This document shows positions 46,701 through 53,254 of a stretch of 64,000 nt of DNA, in pieces. Origin of the DNA: Limnomonas spitsbergensis (taxonomy: Eukaryota > Chlorophyta > Chlorophyceae > Chlamydomonadales); NCBI GenBank assembly GCA_037349105.1, contig JAYJMM010000123.1, positions 4,960,001-5,024,000 on the forward strand, in the 5' to 3' direction. The first letter of the stretch is position 1; every line of letters starts with the position of its first letter. The notes below the pieces were generated by a model that saw only the letters and a list, made by a program, of their open reading frames with translations, was not told the origin of the DNA and searched no databases. Both the position numbers and the translations under genes were made by a program.

Positions 46701-48028
46701 TGCTGCTGCAGCTGCAAGGACCCAAAGATTCCTACCAGTGACCCAAAGCCGGAGGTGTTGCTAAACGGTGCAGCCTGCCCTGCGGCAACCAGCTGCTGCT
46801 GCCCCTGCGTAGACCCAACAATGCCATGGGTGGTCCCTGCTGCCTGCCCCACAGCGGCCCGCAGCTGCTGCTGCACTGCGAAGAGGCCCGGCCTGTAGCT
46901 GTTGGTGCTGCTGAACAAGCTTGAGCAAGCTACATCGTCAAGTGGACCGAAGCCTGCGACAGCGGCAGGCCCAGCCTGCGGGCCGAATCCAGTGGCAGGC
47001 CCAGAGAAACCGGGAAGATTCCAAAGGGGCAGCATCGCAGCAGCTGCTGGCAGGAAAGCAGGCAGGCCCGCGCCACCTGGCTCTGGAGATAGCAGCCCGG
47101 CAGGAGCGAGCCCTGCGGCAGCGGCATGCTCCTGCTGCTGCGCGACTGTTAGCGGTATTGCAGGCTCTGCCATCGATTCGGTGAGCACCTGCACCATCTT
47201 CAAGAGGCTTAATAGGTCGATCACTGGCTGCTGGCCTTGTGGCTGGGCGGCAGGCTGAGGCAGGAAAGGCAGCATTCCTGGCCACACCTGGTCCGGATGA
47301 GCTCTGGGCACAGGGATGGCGCTGGTGCCCGGAGGCGTATAAAATGAGGGATGCCCCGAGGCGGCAGCGCTGGGTGCTGGCTCTGCATGGCCGGGTGGTT
47401 TGTACTCGCTGAGGTTCTGAAGAAGCCGCTCGCGGAGCAACTGGGATTGGGACACAGGAGGGGGGTGAGGACTTTGGGGAGAAAAAACGTCCCCCTCGGC
47501 AAAAAGCAACGCCGTGTTGGCTAGCGAGCCTCCGATGGGCGCGGGAAGCAGCTGGCTGCGAGGCTGCGGCAGTGGCGCCGCTGGAGCAGCAGCAGCAGCG
47601 GTAGCCGGCTCCAGCAGCAACCCCGCAGGCTGCTGAGCGTCCTCTTCCTTCTCCTCTTCCTCCTCCATGTCGACAATGCCCCCCCAGTCCCGAGCCTGCT
47701 CCCGCAGGCGTCCCATCGTGGCCGGCCGGGCACGCTGCCTCGGGCCGCGGCGCCGCTTGGCAGGCTGTGGCGGTACAACCATCATGCTGCCACCTGCACC
47801 GATCAGCTGCTCCCGCTGCTGCTGGCAGGCCGCGCGGCTCGCCGCCGTAGCGGACAGCAGCTGCCGCTGTCTCGCCATCCACCGCGCATGGCGGATCCTC
47901 CGGGTGCGTGCCACAGCCAGGCGGAAGACGGGCAGCGGCCAGAGGGGGACGTCCGGGGTGTCGCACTGGGCCTGGATGCCTTGACTCTCTTCCAGGATGC
48001 CGATCATGTCAGACATCAGGGCCCTCAC
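21273..48028 (-). CDS. DEMETER/ROS1-like 5-methylcytosine DNA glycosylase with J domain; giant repeat-filled gene
   Basis: Exons with continuous phase: 42015-41877, 40992-40604, 38004-37913, 37355-37307, 37174-35986, 34023-33981, 33545-33495, 31516-31382, 31143-26296, 25615-25495, 24734-24450, 22735-21273. They give about 2,930 residues before any N-terminal exons. The HhH-GPD fold is split over eight exons: SVLDSVVGTFLTQNASD, VDWEA, RIQKFLNKI, LEWLRAAG, GLGRKST (catalytic Lys), FPV+DTNVARV (catalytic Asp), LYELHYLMITLGK. The 4Fe-4S motif C-x6-C-x2-C-x5-C follows at once (VFCQKVLPNCSACPLASSC). Then come ~1,600 low-complexity residues, a J domain with HPD, and the DEMETER RRM-like domain (LNGTYFQTNEVF ... 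TVYFGFS). Family members excise 5-methylcytosine for active demethylation in the nucleus. The land-plant permuted CXXC unit was not seen. Introns hold about 8 kb of satellites. The N-terminus is unresolved. Confidence 0.93.
22740..23115 (-). repeat. ~65-bp minisatellite directly upstream (sense) of the last DEMETER acceptor
   Basis: About six units sharing GCAGGCAGCAGAGAAGAGTG and AAGCAAACAGCTGACAAGAC, abutting the intron 3' end at 22736. Confidence 0.85.
23305..23600. repeat. ~31-33-bp C-rich minisatellite
   Basis: Units of CCCCCCGCACCTGTCCAGCT type, about nine copies with variants. Confidence 0.88.
23600..24005. repeat. 28-bp C-rich minisatellite, about 14 copies
   Basis: Unit contains CCCGCCATATCCCCCACACC plus TGCTGCTG; 28 bp is not divisible by three, so all frames stay open and give spurious ORFs. 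Confidence 0.93.
24110..24420 (-). repeat. Two adjacent DR1 copies, minus orientation
   Basis: The first ends in CCGGATTGTAGCTGACATGTAGCTG near 24280 (read as a reversed head); the second runs 24285-24420 and ends in ACCTGAACTGTAGCC. Confidence 0.7.
24450..25615 (-). other. J domain encoded by two exons within the glycosylase gene
   Basis: Exon 25615-25495 supplies helix I (PLVVALQVLDWPGG) and exon 24734-24450 supplies helix II with RYRELCVLLHPDKSPHP, including the HPD triad. Helix III is AVDAFAALTRALSAALAS. Phases join 26296 to 25615 (0), 25495 to 24734 (1) and 24450 to 22735 (1), so the domain lies in the same transcript as the Fe-S and RRM-like parts. J domains recruit and stimulate Hsp70. 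I know of none in land-plant DEMETER proteins. Confidence 0.85.
25384..25452 (-). repeat. Duplicate of the J-domain exon tail, downstream in the intron
   Basis: Plus-strand GCAGCTCGCTGCCTCCATGC and GGGCCACCACCAGGGGCCTG repeat GCAGCTCGCTGCCTCCAGGC and GGGCCACCACCAGGGGCATG of exon 25615-25495. The copy has lost its GT donor. Confidence 0.85.
26130..26178 (+). repeat. Conserved CCAAACAAC...GAGGGAAGG motif, copy 1
   Basis: CCTCACACCCCCAAACAATC then ATAAATACGAGCGAAGGTAA; a diverged member of a short family also at 49850-49905 (+) and 63445-63512 (-). Possibly a transposon end. Confidence 0.45.
26296..31143 (-). other. Fe-S cluster motif followed by a 1,600-residue low-complexity exon
   Basis: The exon opens with the four-cysteine cluster motif and then runs through poly-Gln, Ala/Gly/Ser-rich and Arg-rich stretches. 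Internal coding repeats include a 45-bp unit (SPSRLAGRPESFEG, 29560-29800), a 36-48-bp unit (AGKALSAGGAGP, 28140-28330) and Glu/Lys runs (27600-27660). The exon ends VERVLQIMK at donor 26296. A single uninterrupted 4.85-kb exon of disordered protein is unusual. Confidence 0.85.
31540..31850 (-). repeat. Three decayed copies of the exon 31516 head
   Basis: Plus-strand segments near 31555-31620, 31670-31720 and 31785-31840 repeat the exon-plus-acceptor sequence GTACTGGTCAAGATCCTCCA / GGGCAGATTCGCTCTGAGAA with growing divergence (for example CTGGTCCAGGTCCTCCAATG / CAGATTCACTCTAAGCATAA). Confidence 0.8.
31930..32848 (-). repeat. 34-bp satellite, about 27 near-identical units, acceptor-derived
   Basis: Each unit on the plus strand contains GATAGGTCCTCCGTGATTCT and CTCTGATTACCAGT. 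Read in the gene's sense it has ATCAG|AGAGAATC...GGAGGACC, close to the real acceptor and exon head CTCAG|AGCGAATC...GGAGGATC. Units are almost identical, implying recent amplification. Confidence 0.93.
33645..33810. repeat. 21-bp minisatellite in a DEMETER intron
   Basis: About eight units of CAATGCAGCTTCCCAACAAT type with CACTTT variants, between the DTNV and FPV exons. Confidence 0.88.
34469..35988 (-). repeat. 12-bp satellite, about 127 units, donor-derived
   Basis: Plus-strand unit CTCACAACAGAC/T; in the gene's sense it is GTGAGATCTGTT or GTGAGGTCTGTT. The array starts at the 5' splice site of exon 37174-35986 (ACCGG|GTGAGATCCGTT), so each unit is a GTGAG donor-like sequence. ORFs up to 716 codons here are artefacts (12 is divisible by three). 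Confidence 0.96.
38044..40047 (-). repeat. 14-bp satellite, about 140 units, pyrimidine-rich in sense
   Basis: Plus-strand unit GAGGAGGCAGCAGG; in sense TGCCTCCTCCCTGC. It fills the intron upstream of acceptor 38004 and ends about 40 nt before it, forming a ~2-kb pyrimidine-rich tract. All six frames show artefactual ORFs because three units equal 14 codons. Confidence 0.96.
40320..40540. repeat. CCCCACCC-rich tract
   Basis: Irregular repeats of CACCATAGACCCCACCCCTA and CCTCCACCCC just downstream (sense) of the HhH exon donor. Confidence 0.8.
41010..41090. repeat. Interstitial telomere-like repeats, head-to-head
   Basis: About four GGGTTTA units (TTTAGGG type) at 41010-41045 face two CCCTAAA units at 41060-41080. 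They lie about 20 nt upstream (sense) of the HhH exon acceptor at 40992. Confidence 0.85.
42325..42535. repeat. 27-bp minisatellite made from the DR1 core
   Basis: About seven units of GCCCAGGCAGCAGGGCAAGC plus CACGTCT or CCCGTTG. The unit equals the DR1 core GCCCAAGCAGCAGGGCTAGC, and the flank GACCGGCCCGCGCCCGGTG also fits DR1. Confidence 0.88.
43236..43466 (-). CDS. Candidate exon of the DEMETER-like gene
   Basis: Acceptor CTCCAG|GGGGAG and donor GACAG|GTGAGC bound a 231-bp open exon that starts in the phase left by the 46419 exon. It encodes RSKAALLLSMANPPNPDL and VWLNVVGSTERKLMCL. It ends in phase 2 whereas the next firm exon (42015) needs phase 1, so at least one more small exon, perhaps near 42910-42965 (KSLTLFGRLAEGG), remains unplaced. 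Confidence 0.45.
43545..45548. repeat. 11-bp satellite, about 180 units
   Basis: Plus-strand unit GTGGTGAACAT with 9-bp (GTGTGAACAT-less) and AAGATGTGG variants. It lies about 80 nt upstream (sense) of acceptor 43467, whose unique flank contains CATGTTCACCC, a likely seed. ORFs of 700-850 codons across it are artefacts. Confidence 0.96.
45985..46170 (-). repeat. 42-bp minisatellite, donor-derived
   Basis: About 4.5 units containing CACTTGCAGACAGCATGCTC and ACTCCACACTTCCAAACC. In sense each has GTGAGCATGCTGTCTGCAAG, identical to the donor flank of the exon-tail duplicate at 46170. Confidence 0.88.
46163..46250 (-). repeat. Duplicate of exon 46419 tail with intact donor
   Basis: GCTGCATCCAGGCCGGCCAT then CCAGCTCTCCAACAAGATCC repeats 46450-46500. 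Both copies end with a GTGAG donor (sense), so the second could be an additional or alternative exon. Confidence 0.85.
46260..46390. repeat. 26-bp minisatellite between the two exon-tail copies
   Basis: Five units of CTTCCACTCCACACACTACC plus TCCAAA or TCCACA. Confidence 0.9.
46419..48028 (-). CDS. Probable N-terminal exon of the DEMETER-like gene (tentative)
   Basis: Acceptor CTGCAG|GTGAGG at 48028 and donor TGGAG|GTGAGT at 46419 delimit a 1,610-bp open exon. It encodes LMSDMIGILEES, a basic KRRRGPRQRARP stretch that could be a nuclear signal, an acidic EEEEEKEE run and Ala/Gln/Pro-rich sequence like the rest of the protein. Its two leftover bases (AG) fit the phase of the exon at 43466-43236. 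Membership in the glycosylase gene rests on strand, phase and composition, not on homology. Confidence 0.55.
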
Positions 48029-48059
48029 CTGCAGCATGGGCGCACCAGTCGCATTGGCA

Positions 48060-48640
48060 GCATGCACTGGGCCACATTCAGGGGGCGGCCCGGACACTCC
48101 CCTGGGTCCAACGCAAGGGACCTTGTATGCTGCTGGAGCACACAAATGTATGCGTTCGGAGAATTGTAAACCCTACACCCTGAGAAATGCCCTGGGCCAC
48201 TTTCTGGGGGCGGCTCAGATACCACCACTGGGTCTTACATCAGGGACCTTATGTGCCGGGAGAGCACACCAATGTAGGTATTCAAACCAATGTAGGTGTT
48301 CACTGAATTATAAACACTACGCCGTGAGCAATGCACTGGGCCACTTTCAGGGGGTTGGGGCAGGGTTGTCAGCACTGGGTGACGTTCCTGTCGGACATCA
48401 GGGACCTCACCTGCTGGAGGAGCGCACACACATATCAGCTTTTTCGGTGTTCACTGAATTATGAACCCCTAGACCCCGAGCAATGCAATGGGCCACTTTG
48501 GGGGCTGGTTAAGAATGTGGGGTAACCCCACTGGGTGCCGATCATGCCCAACATCAGGGACATCATGTGCTGGAGGGACACAAATTTATGTGTACTCTAA
48601 ATTGTGAACCGGAGACCCTGAGCAATGCACCCTGAAGCAT
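48060..48640 (-). repeat. ~130-160-bp tandem repeat carrying the acceptor and exon head of exon 48028
   Basis: Near 48240, 48395 and 48550 the plus strand repeats ACATCAGGGACCTCACCTGC-like sequence matching the real exon head and acceptor GACATCAGGGCCCTCACCTG at 48013. Each is followed by AGCACACAAATGTA and GCAATGCACTGGGCCACTTT segments. Confidence 0.78.
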
Positions 48641-49539
48641 AAACAATCAAGCAGCTTTATCCTCAACTCTCAACTCGCAATCTTGAACGCTTCCCCCTGA
48701 AATAGGTGTCCTGGGAATAAATCAACCCCTATCCCTGTCCTTATCCCTGTCCTGAATAAGAAACCCTAAACACTGAACCTTAAGCAAAGGCGTTTTAGTA
48801 GCTGATTGAGGCCTCTGCTGAAGCGAGTATTGAGAGGGTTAGCAGCAGGAACAGTTAGTTTTTTGCCTAAAACACGCAGCCCTCCAGGGTGAAAGGATGC
48901 GTGGCCAGGCAGGCAGAGGATGGGACGCACTCGATTTACAAGAGGGTGACCTGTCAGCCAGTGGCTGACATTAGCGGAAGGGTTCACTCCATAGGCAGTC
49001 AGGATCCAGGGAATCTGGCGACATTGCATGCCTGAAAGAGACATGTTGCAGTAGGGCTGGTGAGTCGAGTTTAAGGTTCAAAATTGAAGGTTCAGACTTC
49101 AAGTTTATGGTTTTAGGCTAGTAGTTGAGTGTGCAGGATTCTCAACTTGTGTTGCTTTGGTGGCTGTGCTTGTCCTTTACTGGCTTTGGTGTTTCAAAGG
49201 GCTTTTTTGTCTTATCCAGCCAGGGGCATTGCAGCATCGAGGTGCATGTGGGCTGGAATGTTTGTCCATAACTGCGTTATCTGAGTTCAGAATGCTGCAA
49301 AACAGTTATGTTTATATCAATGATCACAGTAGCCAGGGGAAATTCCAAAACAGATCTGGCTCCACGTGGATCCCAAACAAACAAAGGGAACAGATCTGTG
49401 TATTGCATGCCTGCATTTATATCTGCCTCTGCTCTTGCATGACCAGTATGCATAGCATTGTCATTAATGAAAGCAGCTCATCCTGACTTGGCTGGTGTGC
49501 CTCAAAAGGACTTTCAAATTACTTGTAATTGAGCGCATA

Positions 49540-49685
49540 TTTTAGTGTGCACCTGATTACCTTGAGCAGGTGGTAGGGGGCCACCTTCGGCCTGATTGGG
49601 ACTAGTTGACTGGCCTGCGGCCGGTCGCCCAAACAGCAGAGCTTGCTACATCTGGCCACCACAGCGATAGCTGATGGCCTATCTA
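49540..49685 (-). repeat. DR1 dispersed repeat, minus orientation
   Basis: GGGGCCACCTTCGGCCTGAT, GGCCTGCGGCCGGTCGCCCA and AACAGCAGAGCTTGCTACAT are the reversed DR1 core. Confidence 0.65.
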
Positions 49686-49849
49686 AATGGTAGTTGAAGC
49701 ATACAAATACAGGTATACTGTAGATTTGATTTGCCTTCACTAGGATATCAAAATATATTTTCTTCACATGCTGCCCTCATGGCAACCTGTCGTCGAAAAC
49801 TCTTTATCTTTGACTTCCAAATGACGTCGACAATCGATGATTAGTGAAT

Positions 49850-49905
49850 GAATGGTTCCCTCAACCCCAAACAACGCTAAGTATGAGGGAAGGCAAAGCA
49901 AAACC
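49850..49905 (+). repeat. Conserved CCAAACAAC...GAGGGAAGG motif, copy 2
   Basis: CCCTCAACCCCAAACAACGC then TAAGTATGAGGGAAGGCAAA; very close to the reverse-strand copy at 63445-63512. Confidence 0.6.
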
Positions 49906-49959
49906 TGGGTAGAAAGCACTGCAGGATGTAGTTCCCTATATAGTCCCGGTTTCCTTTCA

Positions 49960-50075
49960 GCCATGGGGATAGAACCTTGATCAGCCTATGGCTGGTGGCC
50001 TGAGCAGCAGGGCAACCATGCTGCACCAGGTGCCCAGTGCACCTGCCCGCCCAGCTATAGCTGAATCCCACTGCA
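49960..50075 (-). repeat. DR1 dispersed repeat, minus orientation, partial
   Basis: CCTATGGCTGGTGGCCTGAG and CAGCAGGGCAACCATGCTGC, then CAGCTATAGCTGAATCC. Confidence 0.55.
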
Positions 50076-50725
50076 AGATAGTCATTCCTGCTGCATGGCC
50101 TATGAATGAGTCTTTTCATTTGCAGTTAAAATGCTTGTTCTCTTATTCATACTGTTAAATCGTTATTATCTAGGGAGTTACATACATCACCTCTTAGTCT
50201 CAGAGGGGCCAAAACAAATGAATAAATTACGAGTACTGGTACCAGTTTGAATTAATTACCGGTATTCACCTGGATGAGCATCCCTGGTTACTGGTTAGTA
50301 AGAGAACTTCCGGCACTCCTAACTAAAACACCATTCTTATGAAGGTGTAGTCCAGGTCGGGTTAGATGCGGTACTCCTAATTTACATCTCTCAGGGCAAG
50401 TAAATATCATGACAATCTGGAATTTGGGGCGTTTGAGGTTTCATCCTGGGTGAAGCAGGCTGTTAAGCTATCACCTCGGAATGTTGAGCTAAAAACAACT
50501 TGGTGTCCGGTTGCAGCGCGCCCATCATCCATGCCAAGGTGGCTATTTCATGATTATTGACACATGTAACATGTTGTAGAATGTTGGCAAGAGGGGCATC
50601 AGCTTCTTGCCAGATAAACAAGGCACAGCCCCTCCCCTTCAAACGTACCCCGAATAAAATAAGACATATCATACTCTGTTAAGTTATGGCGCATACAATA
50701 AATTAGCACACCCAGAGGCCAGGCA

Positions 50726-52356
50726 TCAACTCCCAGAGGCTGCACCGCGCATCTTGTACGTTGCAATGGGCACCAAGCGGGCGCCCACCCGGCACATGCT
50801 ACGCTGTACCATGCAAGAGACAACCGCCTCCACGTCCTTATAGGCATACGGGGCCTCCTCCAGCAGCAGCTCCCTGCTCTCACATACCACGGTGCCCCCG
50901 CGGGTGAGATCACCAGGCGGGCCGCTCCCGCCGGCACCCCCGCCGCCGCCGCCGCCGCGCTTGCGCGCGTCCGCGCGGCTCAGCCGCCGGCCGGCGCCGT
51001 GCGCGACTGAGCAGAGGTCGCGGTCCAGCGTTCCGTCGCACACGAGCACGTACGAGGCAGTGGCGCGCGAGCCGGGCAGCAGCGACAGCGAGCCTGCGTG
51101 GGACGGCGCCGCGCCCTTGCGGTGGAGGAACATGCCATCCGGCAGGCGCTCGATCCAGTTGTGCGCAATGTCGATCAAGGCCACGGGGAGCGGCGGGCCA
51201 GAGGCGGACGCCTCCTTGTCCTCGTTGTCCTTCTCAGCCTCGGCTGCCCGCTCGTGGCTCAACGCCTCTGCCTGCACGATCGACCCGCCAGCTCCGGCAG
51301 AAAATTGAAGCAGGAAGCGGCGGGCGATCTCCGCACGGTTACGTGCGGCCCATACCACTAGCTTCCCGTGCTCGTGCATGTAGGTCTCCAGGTCGTGCCC
51401 ATCGCTGTGCTCTTTGAACACGCGAGAGCCATGCTCACGGGATCCGCTGTGCACCAGCAGCACCGCGCGGCCAGGCGGGAGCAGCGGTTCAACCTCGGAC
51501 GCCAGGGCTACTGCAGGGTCGAGTACCAGCAGCTCTGCAAAGTGATTGCCGCCGCCGATGGTCCCTAGCTGCGGGTCCAGTGCATGCTCGCCCGTGTCGA
51601 GGTCCATGCGTGCCATGCAGCGCGCGACGCGGTCGCGCGCGATGCCGGCGGGGATGTTCGTTGAGAACAGAGCCATGCCGCAGCCGATGTCGTACCCAGG
51701 GAGCTTGGGCATGGGGCTGCGGGCGAGGATGGCAACGCCCGTCGGGCCCTGGTGCAGGTCTGGTAGCCCCACCGCCTTCAAGATGGCGCCTTTCGAGGCG
51801 GTTACTGTATTATGGACCTGTTCATCAGCGTGCCAGGTTATAACCAAGGAGGCCCGGAGCGGAGCATGGAGTAGGACCCATGTGCGTCTGAAAGTACTGA
51901 AGGGCTCTTCGCCGCCACTCTGAACATCTAGCGCTAGATGTCAGTGGCAGTGCAGAGCCCTGATTCCCCTGAATACACGAACATGCCTACCAAAGGGGCA
52001 GGAGCTTGGAGCGGATGTATACGGTATGTACATACCTGCTCCACAGCCTCTGGGTCTATCCACACGTCTTCGCCGTCCAAAATCACTACTCGCGCTCGCA
52101 GCTCGTCTGCCTGTCGGTACGAGTCCGCGGAGGGCCCCTTGTACGTATCGTTTTCACCGACCAGCCACGCCGATGCGCCGTCCTTGAGCCTGTGGTCGGG
52201 CTGCAGCTCAGTACCTAGGCTGAATAGCCGAAACTTTCGAGTGCTGAGGCGGAACTTGATGCAACCTGCTTTCAGGACCTGTGCCGTGCTTGGCTCGCTT
52301 TCGAAAAGTAGCGCGGCAACACGCCGATCGCCATTGTGAATGATCTCGATGCGCAT
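50726..52356 (-). CDS. RtcB-family RNA ligase homologue with N-terminal ubiquitin-like extension
   Basis: Two exons, 52356-52036 and 51919-50726 (phase 0), encode 504 residues. The second holds an RtcB fold with all active-site blocks: GLPDLHQG, DIGCGMALF (nucleotidyl-accepting region, Cys187), LGTIGGGNHFAELL (Asn232/His233), LVHSGSREHGSRVF, DIAHNWIE, HRKGAAPSHAGS and VAHGAGRRLSR. The C-terminal EAPYAYKDVEAVV and RLVPIATYK blocks fit the bacterial-type, release-factor-H-coupled branch better than the animal HSPC117 branch; that placement is from memory. RtcB joins RNA 2',3'-cyclic phosphate ends to 5'-OH ends using GTP and Mn2+. Residues 1-107 are a separate small domain (KFRLSTRKFRLFSLGTEL ... 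LKDGASAWLVGEND), which looks like a beta-grasp/ubiquitin- or doublecortin-like fold. The single short intron (116 nt) has no repeats. Confidence 0.88.
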
Positions 52357-52605
52357 TATTTTCTATTTGAATGATCAGACGTTGATCTGATTCTGCCTGT
52401 CCTTGCATAAGCTTTTGCATTCGGCAACCATGGGTGCTGAGGGCTTATCAAGAAGGTAGGGAGCAGCTGCAAGGCAGATGCTTCAAGACAGGCTCGCTTA
52501 AGTCGATCTGGGAGACCACTTTCCACCCTTAAACCATGCCGTACTGAACAGGTCATAAAAACGTTCATAATCTGATCGGGTACCCCCATCAAGATATGAA
52601 ACCTT

Positions 52606-52920
52606 CTAATTTGTACATTGCACATGCCACATGTGGCATAACCCGGATTTCACTGCTCTCCCAATTTGAAAGCCTAGTGCGGATCCTCCGATTCCTCGCA
52701 CCTTTGCCTCCACATTCCCAGGTCCCCTTGGAGATATGATCGGCTCATCAACATCATCTCCCCAACCAGGGAACTCTTCGTCTTCCTTGTGGAATCCATG
52801 CGACAGTGCCAGCCTGCCTGCCGAGGTATTCTTGTGATACTGGTTGCCCCCATGCAGCGGCAAGGGTCTTGGGACGGCAGCCAAGTCTCGCTTGCCTGCT
52901 GCCAAACATGGAGGAGACAA
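52606..52920 (-). CDS. Small hypothetical ORF, 104 residues
   Basis: The ORF reads with an acidic, non-repetitive composition (HKEDEEFPGWGDDVDEP, GPGNVEAKVRGIGG) that looks more protein-like than neighbouring frames. I recognise no family. It could be an exon of a gene between the RtcB homologue and the SAND gene. The C-terminal part (LCHMWHVQCTN) may run into an intron. Confidence 0.3.
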   Translation of the reverse strand: MSPPCLAAGKRDLAAVPRPLPLHGGNQYHKNTSAGRLALSHGFHKEDEEFPGWGDDVDEPIISPRGPGNVEAKVRGIGGSALGFQIGRAVKSGLCHMWHVQCTN

Positions 52921-52991
52921 GTGAATAAGCGGGAATCAGGTGGGAATGAATGATGCAGACAGCAGGTTAGGTTGCCATCTTTCTTTTAATA

Positions 52992-53211
52992 CTTAGAGCC
53001 AATTCACACATAGTTCAGTTCGCCGTTTCGGTTGGTTGGTTCGGCGTCAGACAGCCCTCTTGCGGGAAGCTCAGTTTGGCGAAACCAAACCAATGCGAAA
53101 CCAACCGAACTGAAACTGGGGGTCGGACCCCTGGTTGCGAAACTGTGTGAAACAGAGGTACCCAGACCGGCCAAACTCAGCGAAACCAGCCAGGTGTGAA
53201 TCTGCTCTTAG
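52992..53211. mobile_element. Short TIR element (about 220 bp)
   Basis: Left end CTTAGAGCCAATTCACAC matches the inverted right end (CCTAAGAGCAGATTCACAC when reversed). Inside, TTCAGTTCG...CGGTTGGTT faces AACCAACCGAACTGAA, giving a long imperfect hairpin. No coding capacity. It sits between the small ORF and the SAND gene. Confidence 0.6.
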
Positions 53212-53254
53212 GCATAAATCATTTGAGGAACCGGCTGGAGCAGTGCAGTAGGCA

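Larger units (their letters stand above)
48641..50725. other. Region between the RtcB homologue and the DEMETER-like gene
   Basis: No confident coding block. It contains DR1 copies at 49540-49685 and 49960-50075 (both minus), the CCAAACAAC motif at 49850-49905 and an AT-rich stretch at 50080-50720. The first exon and promoter of the DEMETER-like gene may lie here but could not be identified. Confidence 0.45.
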
